Assembly (NCBI RefSeq): GCF_023205095.1
Contig: NZ_CP046242.1
Coordinates: 2,531,001 to 2,595,000, forward strand
Length of the DNA: 64,000 bases
Direction: 5' to 3'
Source of the DNA: Bizionia sp. M204
GTDB lineage: Bacteria > Bacteroidota > Bacteroidia > Flavobacteriales > Flavobacteriaceae
The notes beneath the pieces were generated by a model, which was not told the origin of the DNA, did no database searches, and saw nothing but the letters and a program-made list of their open reading frames with translations. Numbering within the stretch: the stretch's first letter is position 1; the number at the start of each line of letters is the position of its first letter. The position numbers and the translations under genes were made by a program. Below are positions 18,230-26,541 of this stretch, piece after piece.

Positions 18230-19078
18230 TTACTGGCTTTTGAAGTCTTTTTTATACTGAAGCGGAGACTGGGAAGTGGCTTTTGTAAAAAAGCGACTAA
18301 AATAAGCTGGATCATTAAACCCTAAACTGAAAGCTATTTGCTTAACAGATTCACCTGAATATATTAATTGACGTTTAGCTTCCAAAATAATACGTTTTTT
18401 AATAACATCACTCGGTGTGTCGGCACCTAATAATTGCAAATGTTTGGTCAATGATTTTGGTGATAATCCCAAACGTTTAGCATATTCTGTAACACTATGA
18501 AGCGTTCTAAAATTCTGTTCAACCAATAAGCTAAAATCTTTAAAGAGCTTGGTGTCTTCATCTGTTTTAATCCTACCGGTCTCTTTTTTTATTCTGACTG
18601 CATTTACAATAAACTGTTTTAAATATGCCTGAAGCATATCATATTGGGCTGTTTCGTTATTTTGAAATTCTTCAATTAAGCCTTCTAAAATAATTTCTAA
18701 TTTTAAAGATTCCTTTACTGAAGGTTTTACAAAAGGTGTTTCGTATATATTATTAAAAAGCACACCGTTGCAGGACACTTCTGTATCATACGTTTGAATG
18801 CAGTAAAAATCTCGAACAAAAGTCAATTTGTAAGCTGACTTAATCTTTTCATGTTCAACTGAAAAAACTTGTCCAGGTGTTAAAAAGAAAAGCACTTCAC
18901 CATCAAATTTATAGGTGTTAAAATCTATGTTATAAGACCCTTTTCCGTCCTTAATCCAATACATATTATAGGCATGAACTTGCTCTGGCTTATTGACAAC
19001 ACACGCTTTCTCAAAAGCAACTATACTTAAGGAGAAAATATCTTGATAATTATAGGATATGATGTCTTGTAAAGCCAT
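18230..19078 (-). CDS. AraC family transcriptional regulator
   Basis: A 282-residue regulator with an N-terminal cupin-like sensing domain (about 25-100) and a C-terminal double helix-turn-helix (about 180-280). The C-terminal pattern SVKQIAFSLGFNDPAYFSRFFTKATSQSPLQYKK is the AraC second HTH signature, shown here by its parts KQIAFSLGFNDPAYF and QSPLQYKK. The ligand is unknown. It lies 5 bases after brnQ, so it is likely made from the same transcript, and 134 bases before doxX, so regulation of the doxX redox operon or of brnQ is plausible. Neither target can be proven here. Confidence 0.92.
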   Translation of the reverse strand: MALQDIISYNYQDIFSLSIVAFEKACVVNKPEQVHAYNMYWIKDGKGSYNIDFNTYKFDGEVLFFLTPGQVFSVEHEKIKSAYKLTFVRDFYCIQTYDTEVSCNGVLFNNIYETPFVKPSVKESLKLEIILEGLIEEFQNNETAQYDMLQAYLKQFIVNAVRIKKETGRIKTDEDTKLFKDFSLLVEQNFRTLHSVTEYAKRLGLSPKSLTKHLQLLGADTPSDVIKKRIILEAKRQLIYSGESVKQIAFSLGFNDPAYFSRFFTKATSQSPLQYKKDFKSQ

Positions 19079-19083
19079 AATTT

Positions 19084-20376
19084 TTAATTCGCTAATCTTT
19101 TAGTCGTAAAATTCTTAAAATTTAACAAGAGAAATACAATTAAAGCTGGCAACACCCAACCCAAACTATGATTTGCTAACGGAATACTATTCAAGACACC
19201 TTGTAAATTATCTACAGGGATTAAAAATTTTAAAAAATCGGGAATACTGAAAATAAATGTGACCAATACAACGGCTTTAAAAACAGTTTCAGAAACAAAT
19301 TTTTGTGGCAACACATTCAACAGAATCAACACAATAGTAATAGGGTAAATAAACATAAGTGCTGGCAACGCGATATCAATAATAAAGGCCACATTATAAC
19401 TCCCAACAATAACACCTATTACGGATGATAACATAGCAGTTATAGTATATGCTTTTCTAGAATCCTGGAATAAGCCACTAACATAATCAGATGCGCCCGT
19501 TACAATACCAACGGCAGTTGTAAAACATGCCAAAGCGACTAAAACACTCAAAAAAGTGGTTCCTATATTACCCAACGTTAATTGACTTAAACTGGTTAAA
19601 ACTTCCGTTCGGGTTGCATTTTCCGGAAAACTAGCTTGCAACAAATACCCACAGATTATAAGGCCGGCATAAATAATGAATAGTCCGAAGCCTGCAATGA
19701 ATCCAGCTTGAGAGATTAGTTTTTTCTTTTCTTCGAAAGTACCTTCTCCATACGTTTTTAAAGACAACACAATAACAGCACCAACCACAACACCAGCAAT
19801 AGCATCAAAAGTTTGATAGCCTTCAAAAATTCCAGATGTTATTAGCGCAAATGGTGAACTAACAGCCGTAGTAACTGTTTCTGATGAGCCGCCATAAATT
19901 CCTAAACCAATTATGATTAATAATATGATAACAATTAGAGGCGTTAAATATTTACCAATTAAACTTAAAAGGCGCGAGCGATTCATAACAAACAGAAAAA
20001 CCAAGGCGAAATAAATACAGCTTGTTAGTAAGGTAGACGAATCAAAAAATGGTACAATTGCCATTTCATGTGTTACAGAAGCTGTTCGTGGTGCAGGTAA
20101 AGCAACGGCAATGGCATACATAAACACACAATAAACCGAACTAAAAATGGGTGATACTTTTTTGCCAAAATCGAACATAGTGCCTTGCAATTTAGCATGC
20201 GCATATATTCCTAAAATGGGGATTATAACAGCTGTTAAAGCAAAACCAAAAGCTACCAAATACCAATTCCCTCCCGCTTGCACGCCTAAATATGGCGGCA
20301 GAATTAAGTTACCTGCTCCAAAAAATAATGAAAAAAGTGCAAAAGCAACAATAAAGGTTTGTTTGGTTTTATTCAT
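19084..20376 (-). CDS. brnQ: BrnQ-type branched-chain amino acid:cation symporter
   Basis: A 430-residue inner-membrane transporter with about twelve hydrophobic helices. The N-terminus KQTFIVAFALFSLFFGAGN with GAGNLILPP is the BrnQ (LIVCS) family signature; the family imports leucine, isoleucine and valine with Na+ or H+. I take ATG 20376 (MNKTKQTF) as the start; the frame extends six codons further to 20394 but family members begin at this point. The AraC gene follows after 5 bases. No terminator is seen between them. Confidence 0.92.
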   Translation of the reverse strand: MNKTKQTFIVAFALFSLFFGAGNLILPPYLGVQAGGNWYLVAFGFALTAVIIPILGIYAHAKLQGTMFDFGKKVSPIFSSVYCVFMYAIAVALPAPRTASVTHEMAIVPFFDSSTLLTSCIYFALVFLFVMNRSRLLSLIGKYLTPLIVIILLIIIGLGIYGGSSETVTTAVSSPFALITSGIFEGYQTFDAIAGVVVGAVIVLSLKTYGEGTFEEKKKLISQAGFIAGFGLFIIYAGLIICGYLLQASFPENATRTEVLTSLSQLTLGNIGTTFLSVLVALACFTTAVGIVTGASDYVSGLFQDSRKAYTITAMLSSVIGVIVGSYNVAFIIDIALPALMFIYPITIVLILLNVLPQKFVSETVFKAVVLVTFIFSIPDFLKFLIPVDNLQGVLNSIPLANHSLGWVLPALIVFLLLNFKNFTTKRLAN

Positions 20377-20427
20377 ATAATTTCTGAAAAACAAAAATGG
20401 ATTATTAAATAAAGATTTAAACTCTGC

Positions 20428-20435
20428 TATCTTTG
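20428..20435 (+). promoter_or_regulatory. Putative -7 element for the alpha/beta hydrolase
   Basis: TATCTTTG is a full match to TAnnTTTG and ends 17 bases before the ATG at 20453. It is placed in the divergent gap between brnQ and the hydrolase. Confidence 0.55.
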
Positions 20436-20452
20436 TCCAAGATACTTTAAAA

Positions 20453-21226
20453 ATGATATTAGACTATAAAGGTACTCCTGTTTTTTATTCCGACCAAGGC
20501 AAAGGAACACCAATCGTTTTGCTTCATGGCTTTTTAGAAAACAGCACGATGTGGGAACGCTTAACACTTGAACTTATCCAGACCAATCGGGTAATTGCCA
20601 TTGATTTATTAGGACATGGTAAAACGGGTTGTTTGGGATATATTCATAGCATGGAACTGATGGCAGAAATGATTCATGCGGTTTTAGTTCATTTAAAAAT
20701 TGATAAAAGTATTTTTATTGGTCATTCCATGGGTGGCTATGTGGCACTAGCTTTCGCTGAAAAATTCCCCACTATGATATTGCGATTATGTTTAGCGAAT
20801 AGTACGGCAAAGGCAGATAGTCCTGAACGAAAAATAAATAGAACACGTGCTGTAATAGCGGTTAAGCAAAACCACAGAGCTTTTGTTAGTATGGCTGTTA
20901 CTAATTTATTCGCTTTAAAAAACCAGTCTTTACTTACTGACGAAATTTCTCATGTCAAAAAAGAAGCACTAAAAACACAGCAACAAGGCATAATAGCGGC
21001 TCTGGAAGGCATGAAAATTAGAGCTGACCGAACTGATATTCTCAAAACAGCTATATTTCCTAAATTACTAATTATTGGTCGTAATGATACGGTTATTCCA
21101 TGTGATGATCTTGTAAAGGAAGCCGAAGAGACAAATACTAATTTTGTCATTTTTCCTGATGGACACATGAGTTATATTGAAAATGAAGGTTTATTCCTAC
21201 ATGAAATTGTGCATTTCATCGAATAA
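20453..21226 (+). CDS. Alpha/beta-fold hydrolase
   Basis: A 257-residue cytosolic hydrolase. The oxyanion segment is LLHGFLENSTMWERL, the nucleophile elbow is GHSMGGY (serine near residue 94), the acid is D in IIGRNDTVIP and the histidine is in PDGHMSYIE. The cap domain (about 120-190) is helical. The sequence resembles MenH-like and esterase-like members but I see nothing that fixes the substrate, and there are no menaquinone genes nearby. It has its own promoter. The next gene, a small zinc-ribbon protein, starts 63 bases later on the same strand. Confidence 0.9.
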   Translation: MILDYKGTPVFYSDQGKGTPIVLLHGFLENSTMWERLTLELIQTNRVIAIDLLGHGKTGCLGYIHSMELMAEMIHAVLVHLKIDKSIFIGHSMGGYVALAFAEKFPTMILRLCLANSTAKADSPERKINRTRAVIAVKQNHRAFVSMAVTNLFALKNQSLLTDEISHVKKEALKTQQQGIIAALEGMKIRADRTDILKTAIFPKLLIIGRNDTVIPCDDLVKEAEETNTNFVIFPDGHMSYIENEGLFLHEIVHFIE

Positions 21227-21289
21227 TTGTTGATTTTAACGGTTAAAGTGTTTTTTTTGATAGCTTTATGGAACCCAAAACCAAAAAGA

Positions 21290-21568
21290 ATGAAACCTAC
21301 TAATCAAAAAATCGCTTTCATACCGAAATTATATTGCAATATTTTTGGTCATGATTTTCACGTTTCGCGAAAAGTAACTTTACACGTTAAAGAGTACCAA
21401 TGTAAGCATTGTAAAAAGCAAGCCACCACTAATGGAAATGGTAAGCTTACGGAACTGACTCCAAAATTTATGGAAATAAACAGTATCCTAGAGCAAATGT
21501 ATTCACGTCGCGCTTTGCGCTTAGCCTCTAACAGCTACACAGACAATACACTACGAGTTACGGGTTAA
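21290..21568 (+). CDS. Small zinc-ribbon-like protein
   Basis: A 92-residue protein. A first metal-ligand pair could be C and H in YCNIFGHDF and a second is YQCKHC, spaced like short zinc ribbons of the DUF1660 type. The rest is basic. I take ATG 21290 (MKPTNQKIAF) as the start; the frame is open for 21 more codons upstream to 21227, but that stretch overlaps the region directly after the hydrolase stop and is not protein-like. Function is unknown; nucleic-acid binding is possible. It is co-directional with the hydrolase and convergent with thiL, whose stop lies 12 bases away. Confidence 0.7.
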   Translation: MKPTNQKIAFIPKLYCNIFGHDFHVSRKVTLHVKEYQCKHCKKQATTNGNGKLTELTPKFMEINSILEQMYSRRALRLASNSYTDNTLRVTG

Positions 21569-21580
21569 TTGCAAAACGGC

Positions 21581-22630
21581 TTATTCGTCATTAAAACTCT
21601 TCCAACCTTGAGCTTTTAATGGAATTTTAGTTTCAGCACGCGTAACTAAATGCATGCCAGCGCTAGCTTCTTGCATAAAACCTATAACACTAAAATTAGG
21701 ATTTGCTTGTATTTTAGGGAAATCTTCTTGCGCAATGGTGAATAATAATTCATAGTCTTCACCACCATTTAAAGCAACAGTTGTGCTATCTATATTAAAT
21801 TCTTCGCAGGTAGAAATTACTTGAGGATCTAGAGGGATTTTATCCTCATATAAATCGCAACCTACCGCGCTGTGTTTACATAAGTGTAATATTTCAGATG
21901 ATAATCCATCACTAATATCAATCATAGACGTTGGTTTCACCTCCAATTCTTTTAATAAAGTAATAATATCTTTACGCGCTTCTGGCTTTAATTGCCTTTC
22001 AACAATATAGGTATATTGGTCTAAGTCAGGCTGACTGTTTGGATTCACTTTAAACACGGCTTTCTCGCGTTCTAAAATTTGTAATCCCATATAAGCACCA
22101 CCCAAATCTCCTGAAACCACTAATAAATCATTCGGTTTAGCACCACTTCTGTAAACAGCTTCACCTTTAGCAACTTCTCCAATTGCGGTAACGGAAATTA
22201 ATAATCCGGACGTCGAGGAAGTCGTATCACCACCAACTACATCCACACCGTATATATTGGCTGCTGTATGAATGCCTTCATATAACTCTTCCAAGGCTTC
22301 TAGCGGAAATCTATTAGAAACCGCAATGGAAACTGTGACTTGTGTTGCCATAGCATTCATAGCATAAATATCCGATAAATTTACCATAATGGCTTTGTAA
22401 CCTAAATGTTTCAGAGGCATATAACTTAAATCGAAGTGCACGCCTTCCACTAATAAATCGGTAGAAACAACGACTTGGTTTTTACCAAAATCTAAAACAG
22501 CCGCATCATCACCTATACTTTTTATAGTTGATTTTTGAGTAATTTTAAAATTCGATGTCAAATGATCTATTAGAGCAAATTCGCCTAAATTCTCTAATTG
22601 GGTGCGTTGTTGATTTTTATCTTCTATCAT
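21581..22630 (-). CDS. thiL: Thiamine-monophosphate kinase
   Basis: A 349-residue enzyme of the PurM/SelD superfamily that phosphorylates thiamine monophosphate to the diphosphate. Visible motifs are IGDDAAVLDF (nucleotide and Mg binding), STDLLVEGVHFDL, NLSDIYAM, VVGGDTTSS, SGDLGGAY and MIDISDGLSSE, all characteristic of ThiL. The C-terminal segment NGGEDYELLFT is the second substrate site. No other thiamine genes or thiamine riboswitch is seen nearby. A perfect -7 box lies only five bases before the start codon, which implies a leaderless or nearly leaderless mRNA. Confidence 0.96.
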   Translation of the reverse strand: MIEDKNQQRTQLENLGEFALIDHLTSNFKITQKSTIKSIGDDAAVLDFGKNQVVVSTDLLVEGVHFDLSYMPLKHLGYKAIMVNLSDIYAMNAMATQVTVSIAVSNRFPLEALEELYEGIHTAANIYGVDVVGGDTTSSTSGLLISVTAIGEVAKGEAVYRSGAKPNDLLVVSGDLGGAYMGLQILEREKAVFKVNPNSQPDLDQYTYIVERQLKPEARKDIITLLKELEVKPTSMIDISDGLSSEILHLCKHSAVGCDLYEDKIPLDPQVISTCEEFNIDSTTVALNGGEDYELLFTIAQEDFPKIQANPNFSVIGFMQEASAGMHLVTRAETKIPLKAQGWKSFNDE

Positions 22631-22943
22631 AATGCAAAAATAAGAAGCTTGGAGTTATTTGTAGCCATGTTCATCTAAAAAAATAAGATCATGACTAAAC
22701 ACTAAATTCATTTTTAATACAAAAAAAAGCTTAATGCCACCTGTTTTACTAAATAATCCGTTAATTTTGTTCAGATTAAACAATGAAACCTTGTAAAGTC
22801 CAAGTTAATTTAAAATATGACATATAATTCATGTTTTAATTTAATACCCAGTATTAATCAAGGCAATAAAATTGCACGAAAATCGTTTATAATTAAAATT
22901 CAATGCGGTGTATAATACCCTTTAAGCCGCAACAAAAAAACCT
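22631..22943. other. Gene-free interval of 313 bases between divergent thiL and the MbnP operon
   Basis: The interval is very AT-rich. It holds the thiL -7 box at its left end (22635-22642) and, on the plus strand, TAATTTTG at 22762-22769, a -7 match 175 bases before the first gene of the MbnP operon that would imply a long leader. A 14-codon open frame, ATG 22783 to TAA 22827 (MKPCKVQVNLKYDI), lies inside that leader, but nothing supports its translation. I see no riboswitch-like fold, tRNA or repeat. Confidence 0.5.
22635..22642 (-). promoter_or_regulatory. thiL -7 promoter element
   Basis: On the minus strand TATTTTTG matches TAnnTTTG and ends five bases before the thiL ATG. The transcript start would fall at or next to the start codon. 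No -33 TTG is visible. Confidence 0.5.
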
Positions 22944-24431
22944 ATGAAACACCTTTTTAAATTCCCCCTAACTATCAAACTCTTATTTATTTGCGTTCTT
23001 GTTTTCTCAACGCTACAAGCATGTGATGATGAACCTGTAGAACCAATTGTTGTTGTAGATACCGATAACGACGGTATTCCCGACAATGAAGATAATTGTC
23101 CTGAATTATCAAATCCAAATCAAGAAGACGCCAATAACAATGGAATTGGTGATGCCTGTGAAGATATTATCATCATAGACACAGATAACGATGGTATTCC
23201 AGACAGTGAGGATAACTGTCCAACTATAGCCAATCCAAATCAGGAGGATGATGACAATGATGGTATTGGAAACGCCTGTCAAGACACCCCTGCTACTACG
23301 CCATTATTTCCTTGTGAAAATGGTATGGCTGGACCTTACCCATGTAATGGCTATGACTTAATGAGTCATATTCCCGTTAACATTATCGGTGAACCTAATG
23401 CCGAGGGTAACGATTCTTGGGGCTGGACAGATAGCACAACAGGTAAGGAATATGCACTTGTTGGCACCACACAAGGAACAGCATTTGTGGATGTTACAGA
23501 CCCGATAAACCCTATATTTTTAGGCCGTTTAGCTTCTGCTAATCCTGGTGACAGAGGCAATATTTGGCGCGATGTTAAAGTGTATAATGATTACGCTTTT
23601 ATTGTTAGTGAAGCTAGTGGTTATGGTATGCAAGTTTTTGATTTAGGTCGATTGCGTAATGTGCCAAATCCGCCAGAAACGTTTACAGCCGATACCCATT
23701 ATACAGGTTTTGGAAGCGCTCATAATATTGTTATTAATGAAGATTCTGGTTATGCCTACATTGTAGGAACTAGCCGAAGTGGAACCTATGCGGGAGGCCC
23801 TTTATTCATTAATATTCAGAATCCGTTAAGCCCTGTTGAAGAAGGTGGCTTTTTTGGATATTCTCATGATGCACAAGTTCTAAACTACAATGGTCCAGAT
23901 GCCGATTATAACGGTCAAGAAATTTTAATTGGAAGCAATGAAACTGAAGTTGTAATAGTAAATGTAACAGACAAAGCAAATCCTCAAATTATTTCTAGTA
24001 TTGACTATACCAATATAGGCTATACTCATCAAGGTTGGTTTACGGATGATTTACAATATTTCATTTTAGGAGATGAAACTGACGAACAAAGTTTTGGTGG
24101 TAATACGCGAACCATTGTCTTTGATTTTACAGATTTAGACAACCCGTTGTTTCACATGGATTATTATGGACCAACAGCTGCAATTGACCATAATGGCTAT
24201 GTAAAGGGCGATACATTTTATATTGCTAATTACACAGCAGGCGTTCGATTTGTAGATATTTCCGGAATTGGTAATAGCACCATGACCGAAGTTGGCTTCT
24301 TTGATTCTTATCCAGCGAATAATAGCACTAGTTTCCATGGTGCCTGGAACGTATACCCTTATTTTGCTAGTGGCAATATTATTATTAGCGATATTGAAGG
24401 TGGCTTATTTATAGTAAGAAAGCAAAATTAA
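22944..24431 (+). CDS. Lipoprotein with thrombospondin type 3 repeats and LVIVD/choice-of-anchor B repeats
   Basis: A 495-residue outer-envelope lipoprotein (lipobox LQAC, cysteine near residue 27). Two thrombospondin type 3 calcium-binding repeats follow, each beginning DTDNDGIPD and containing EDNCP and GIG(D/N)AC, at about residues 38-115. The rest (about 125-490) is a beta-propeller-like choice-of-anchor B domain with LVIVD-type repeats: TAFVDVTDPINPIFLG, QVFDLGRLRN, FINIQNPLSPVEEG, VVIVNVTDKANPQIIS and VRFVDISG. Conserved histidines occur in GSAHNIVIN, YSHDAQVLNY, YTHQGWFT and IDHNGYV, which could bind metal. It is the first gene of a four-gene operon ending in MbnP and MbnH-like proteins; the next gene begins 7 bases on. 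A surface or outer-membrane partner role is inferred. Confidence 0.88.
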   Translation: MKHLFKFPLTIKLLFICVLVFSTLQACDDEPVEPIVVVDTDNDGIPDNEDNCPELSNPNQEDANNNGIGDACEDIIIIDTDNDGIPDSEDNCPTIANPNQEDDDNDGIGNACQDTPATTPLFPCENGMAGPYPCNGYDLMSHIPVNIIGEPNAEGNDSWGWTDSTTGKEYALVGTTQGTAFVDVTDPINPIFLGRLASANPGDRGNIWRDVKVYNDYAFIVSEASGYGMQVFDLGRLRNVPNPPETFTADTHYTGFGSAHNIVINEDSGYAYIVGTSRSGTYAGGPLFINIQNPLSPVEEGGFFGYSHDAQVLNYNGPDADYNGQEILIGSNETEVVIVNVTDKANPQIISSIDYTNIGYTHQGWFTDDLQYFILGDETDEQSFGGNTRTIVFDFTDLDNPLFHMDYYGPTAAIDHNGYVKGDTFYIANYTAGVRFVDISGIGNSTMTEVGFFDSYPANNSTSFHGAWNVYPYFASGNIIISDIEGGLFIVRKQN

Positions 24432-24438
24432 ATTCACC

Positions 24439-25764
24439 TTGAAACTAAAAATATTAAGTTTATTAACGACACTATTCATACTGGGTTGCTCATCAGATAA
24501 TGATACAACCCCAGCTTCTGCTGTGGACTCCACCACAACCGCAACAACATTAGGTGGATCTAAAAATGAAAGTGGTCAATCCATAATCAAAACTATGGAT
24601 GGCGGCTATGCTATTTTAGGATTTACTCAAAGTTCGGATGGCGATATTGCCGATAAGACTAATGAAAGTTATGATTATTGGGTGCTAAAATTTAATGCGA
24701 ATCATGACATGCAATGGTCCAAAACTTATGGTGGATCGGGTGATGATCGCGGTGAAGATATAGTTCAGACATCAGATGGCGGTTTTGCTATTTTAGGTTA
24801 TAGTGATAGTAATGAAGGCGATGTAACCAGCAATGCAGGTGCACAAGATTACTGGTTGGCAAAACTAGATTCTAACGGAAATTTATTATGGCAACAATCC
24901 TATGGCTATTTAGGAGCTGACCGTGGCAAATCCATTTTAATAACACAAGATGGCGGGTTTTTTATAACAGGTATTTTAGATGTTACAGCATCAGGTGGTG
25001 CTGGAAATACTAAAAACGCTAGTTCCAAACACGCAGGTGGTGATTATTGGGCTTTAAAACTGAACAGTGAAGGCACCATTGAATGGAGCAAATACTATGG
25101 CGGAAGCTTTACCGATTCCCCGTTTGATGCCATTCAAACCACTGAAGGTGATTTCATAATTGTTGGATCCTCTGATAGTGATGATGTTGACATTGCTAAT
25201 AATATAGGTGATTATGATTTTTGGGTGGTGAAAATATCTAATTCAGGAACCATAATCTGGGAAGAAAATTTTGGTGGCACTCAAATAGATGAAGCGCGCA
25301 GTATAGTGGATTCTGGAGATGGTAATTTTCTCATTATTGGAGACACACGCAGTAGTGATATTCATATTTCAAATAATTTAGGTGCTGCAGATTTATGGCT
25401 TATAAAAATATCACCTTCCGGAAATATTATTTGGGAAAAAACGTTTGGTGGAAGTGATTTTGATGCTGGATTATCCATTGCTAAAGCAACTAATTCAAAC
25501 TTTATAATATCAGGGAGTTCTAGAAGTGCCGACGGGAATTTGTCCAGCAATAAGGGACAAAATGATGCTTGGTTATTAAAAATTGATGCCAATGGCTCCA
25601 TTATCAAGCAAAATTCCATTGGTGGTTCTGCTATTGATTTTTGTCTAAGCGCAATAGAGTTAGAAGATAACACCATAATTGGTGTTGGGAAATCTAGTAG
25701 TTCAGATGGTGATATATTAGAAAATAAAGGTTTTACAGACTTATTAATAATAAGAACAAAATGA
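24439..25764 (+). CDS. Repeat lipoprotein, beta-propeller type (GGSxxD repeats)
   Basis: A 441-residue lipoprotein (lipobox LFILGC, cysteine near residue 17). It contains about seven repeats of roughly 50-55 residues, each with a core like IVQTSDGGFAILGYSDSNEGDV, DYWLAKLDSNGNLLWQQSYG and GGSGDDRG, shown here by the parts TSDGGFAILGYSDS, WLAKLDSNGN and YGGSGDDRG. This pattern predicts a propeller of blades with a Trp/Lys-rich edge strand. The start is TTG at 24439: it is the only start that includes the signal peptide, and it lies 7 bases after the previous stop. Its stop overlaps the MbnP start by four bases (ATGA), so translation is coupled. Function unknown; likely surface-exposed partner of the MbnP/MbnH pair. 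Confidence 0.85.
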   Translation: MKLKILSLLTTLFILGCSSDNDTTPASAVDSTTTATTLGGSKNESGQSIIKTMDGGYAILGFTQSSDGDIADKTNESYDYWVLKFNANHDMQWSKTYGGSGDDRGEDIVQTSDGGFAILGYSDSNEGDVTSNAGAQDYWLAKLDSNGNLLWQQSYGYLGADRGKSILITQDGGFFITGILDVTASGGAGNTKNASSKHAGGDYWALKLNSEGTIEWSKYYGGSFTDSPFDAIQTTEGDFIIVGSSDSDDVDIANNIGDYDFWVVKISNSGTIIWEENFGGTQIDEARSIVDSGDGNFLIIGDTRSSDIHISNNLGAADLWLIKISPSGNIIWEKTFGGSDFDAGLSIAKATNSNFIISGSSRSADGNLSSNKGQNDAWLLKIDANGSIIKQNSIGGSAIDFCLSAIELEDNTIIGVGKSSSSDGDILENKGFTDLLIIRTK

Positions 25765-26531
25765 AAAAAGCAATTTCAATATTAATGTTAACTTTTGTTA
25801 TTTTTTCCTGTGGTGAAGATAATGACGATCTCCTAACGCCTGTCCAAACCAAGGCTGCAATTACATTTAATTTTACCCATAATTGGGATGCTACGGCTAT
25901 AAATAGTAGCAATATTCAAACTGAAACCGTGACAAACGCGCATGGTGAAATTATGAATATGACAAGTTTGCGCTATCTGGTTTCACGATTTGAACTAACA
26001 AATCAAAACGGCGATATTTATAGTTTAAATGGGTATAAATTTACTGATTTATCCAATGAAACAACCTATAATTTTTCACCTGACAACAGCATAATTCCAA
26101 TTGGAACTTACACCTTAAAATTTATTTGGGGTTTTAATGAAACAGATAATAGAGATGGTGCTTATCCCGACTTAAATAGTGCATCTTGGAATTGGCCAGA
26201 AATGCTAGGTGGCGGTTATCACTTTATGCAGCTAGATGGCATGTATAATGTAAACACAACCCCAATGCCATATAATTTTCACAATGGCACAGCACGTGTA
26301 AGCGCAGATGTTTTTGAGCAAAATTTTGCCGAAATAATGCTACCAACACCAATCACAATTACAAATAATGCTACCATTGAGATAAAAATGAATATTGCTG
26401 AATTTTTCAAAAACCCAAATACTTGGGATTTAAATGTTCTTGACACCTCATTAATGCCAAATTACGATGCGCAAAAAATGATGCAAGCCAATGTTAATAC
26501 CGTGTTTTCTATTGGAAACATCACGCAGTAA
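25761..26531 (+). CDS. mbnP: MbnP family protein (putative copper-binding lipoprotein)
   Basis: A 256-residue lipoprotein (lipobox FVIFSC, C17). The mature domain matches the MbnP/MopE/CorA group: an all-beta fold starting ITFNFTHNWD, then a LRYLVSRFEL strand, FIWGFNET and WNWPEMLGGGYHFMQLDG. In characterised relatives one tryptophan is oxidised to kynurenine and, with histidines, binds copper. Candidate residues here are H40, W42, H61, W123, W143, W145, H154 and H174; which of them serve is not known. The gene overlaps the preceding one by four bases and is followed after 10 bases by a di-heme MbnH-like enzyme, the partner that performs the oxidation in the studied systems. No methanobactin biosynthesis genes are present, so copper binding is inference. 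Confidence 0.85.
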   Translation: MKKAISILMLTFVIFSCGEDNDDLLTPVQTKAAITFNFTHNWDATAINSSNIQTETVTNAHGEIMNMTSLRYLVSRFELTNQNGDIYSLNGYKFTDLSNETTYNFSPDNSIIPIGTYTLKFIWGFNETDNRDGAYPDLNSASWNWPEMLGGGYHFMQLDGMYNVNTTPMPYNFHNGTARVSADVFEQNFAEIMLPTPITITNNATIEIKMNIAEFFKNPNTWDLNVLDTSLMPNYDAQKMMQANVNTVFSIGNITQ

Positions 26532-26541
26532 AATATTGTAA

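Noticed and set aside
22783-22827. 14-codon open frame MKPCKVQVNLKYDI upstream of the MbnP operon, possible leader peptide
   Set aside because: No codon pattern, ribosome-binding signal or attenuator stem supports translation.
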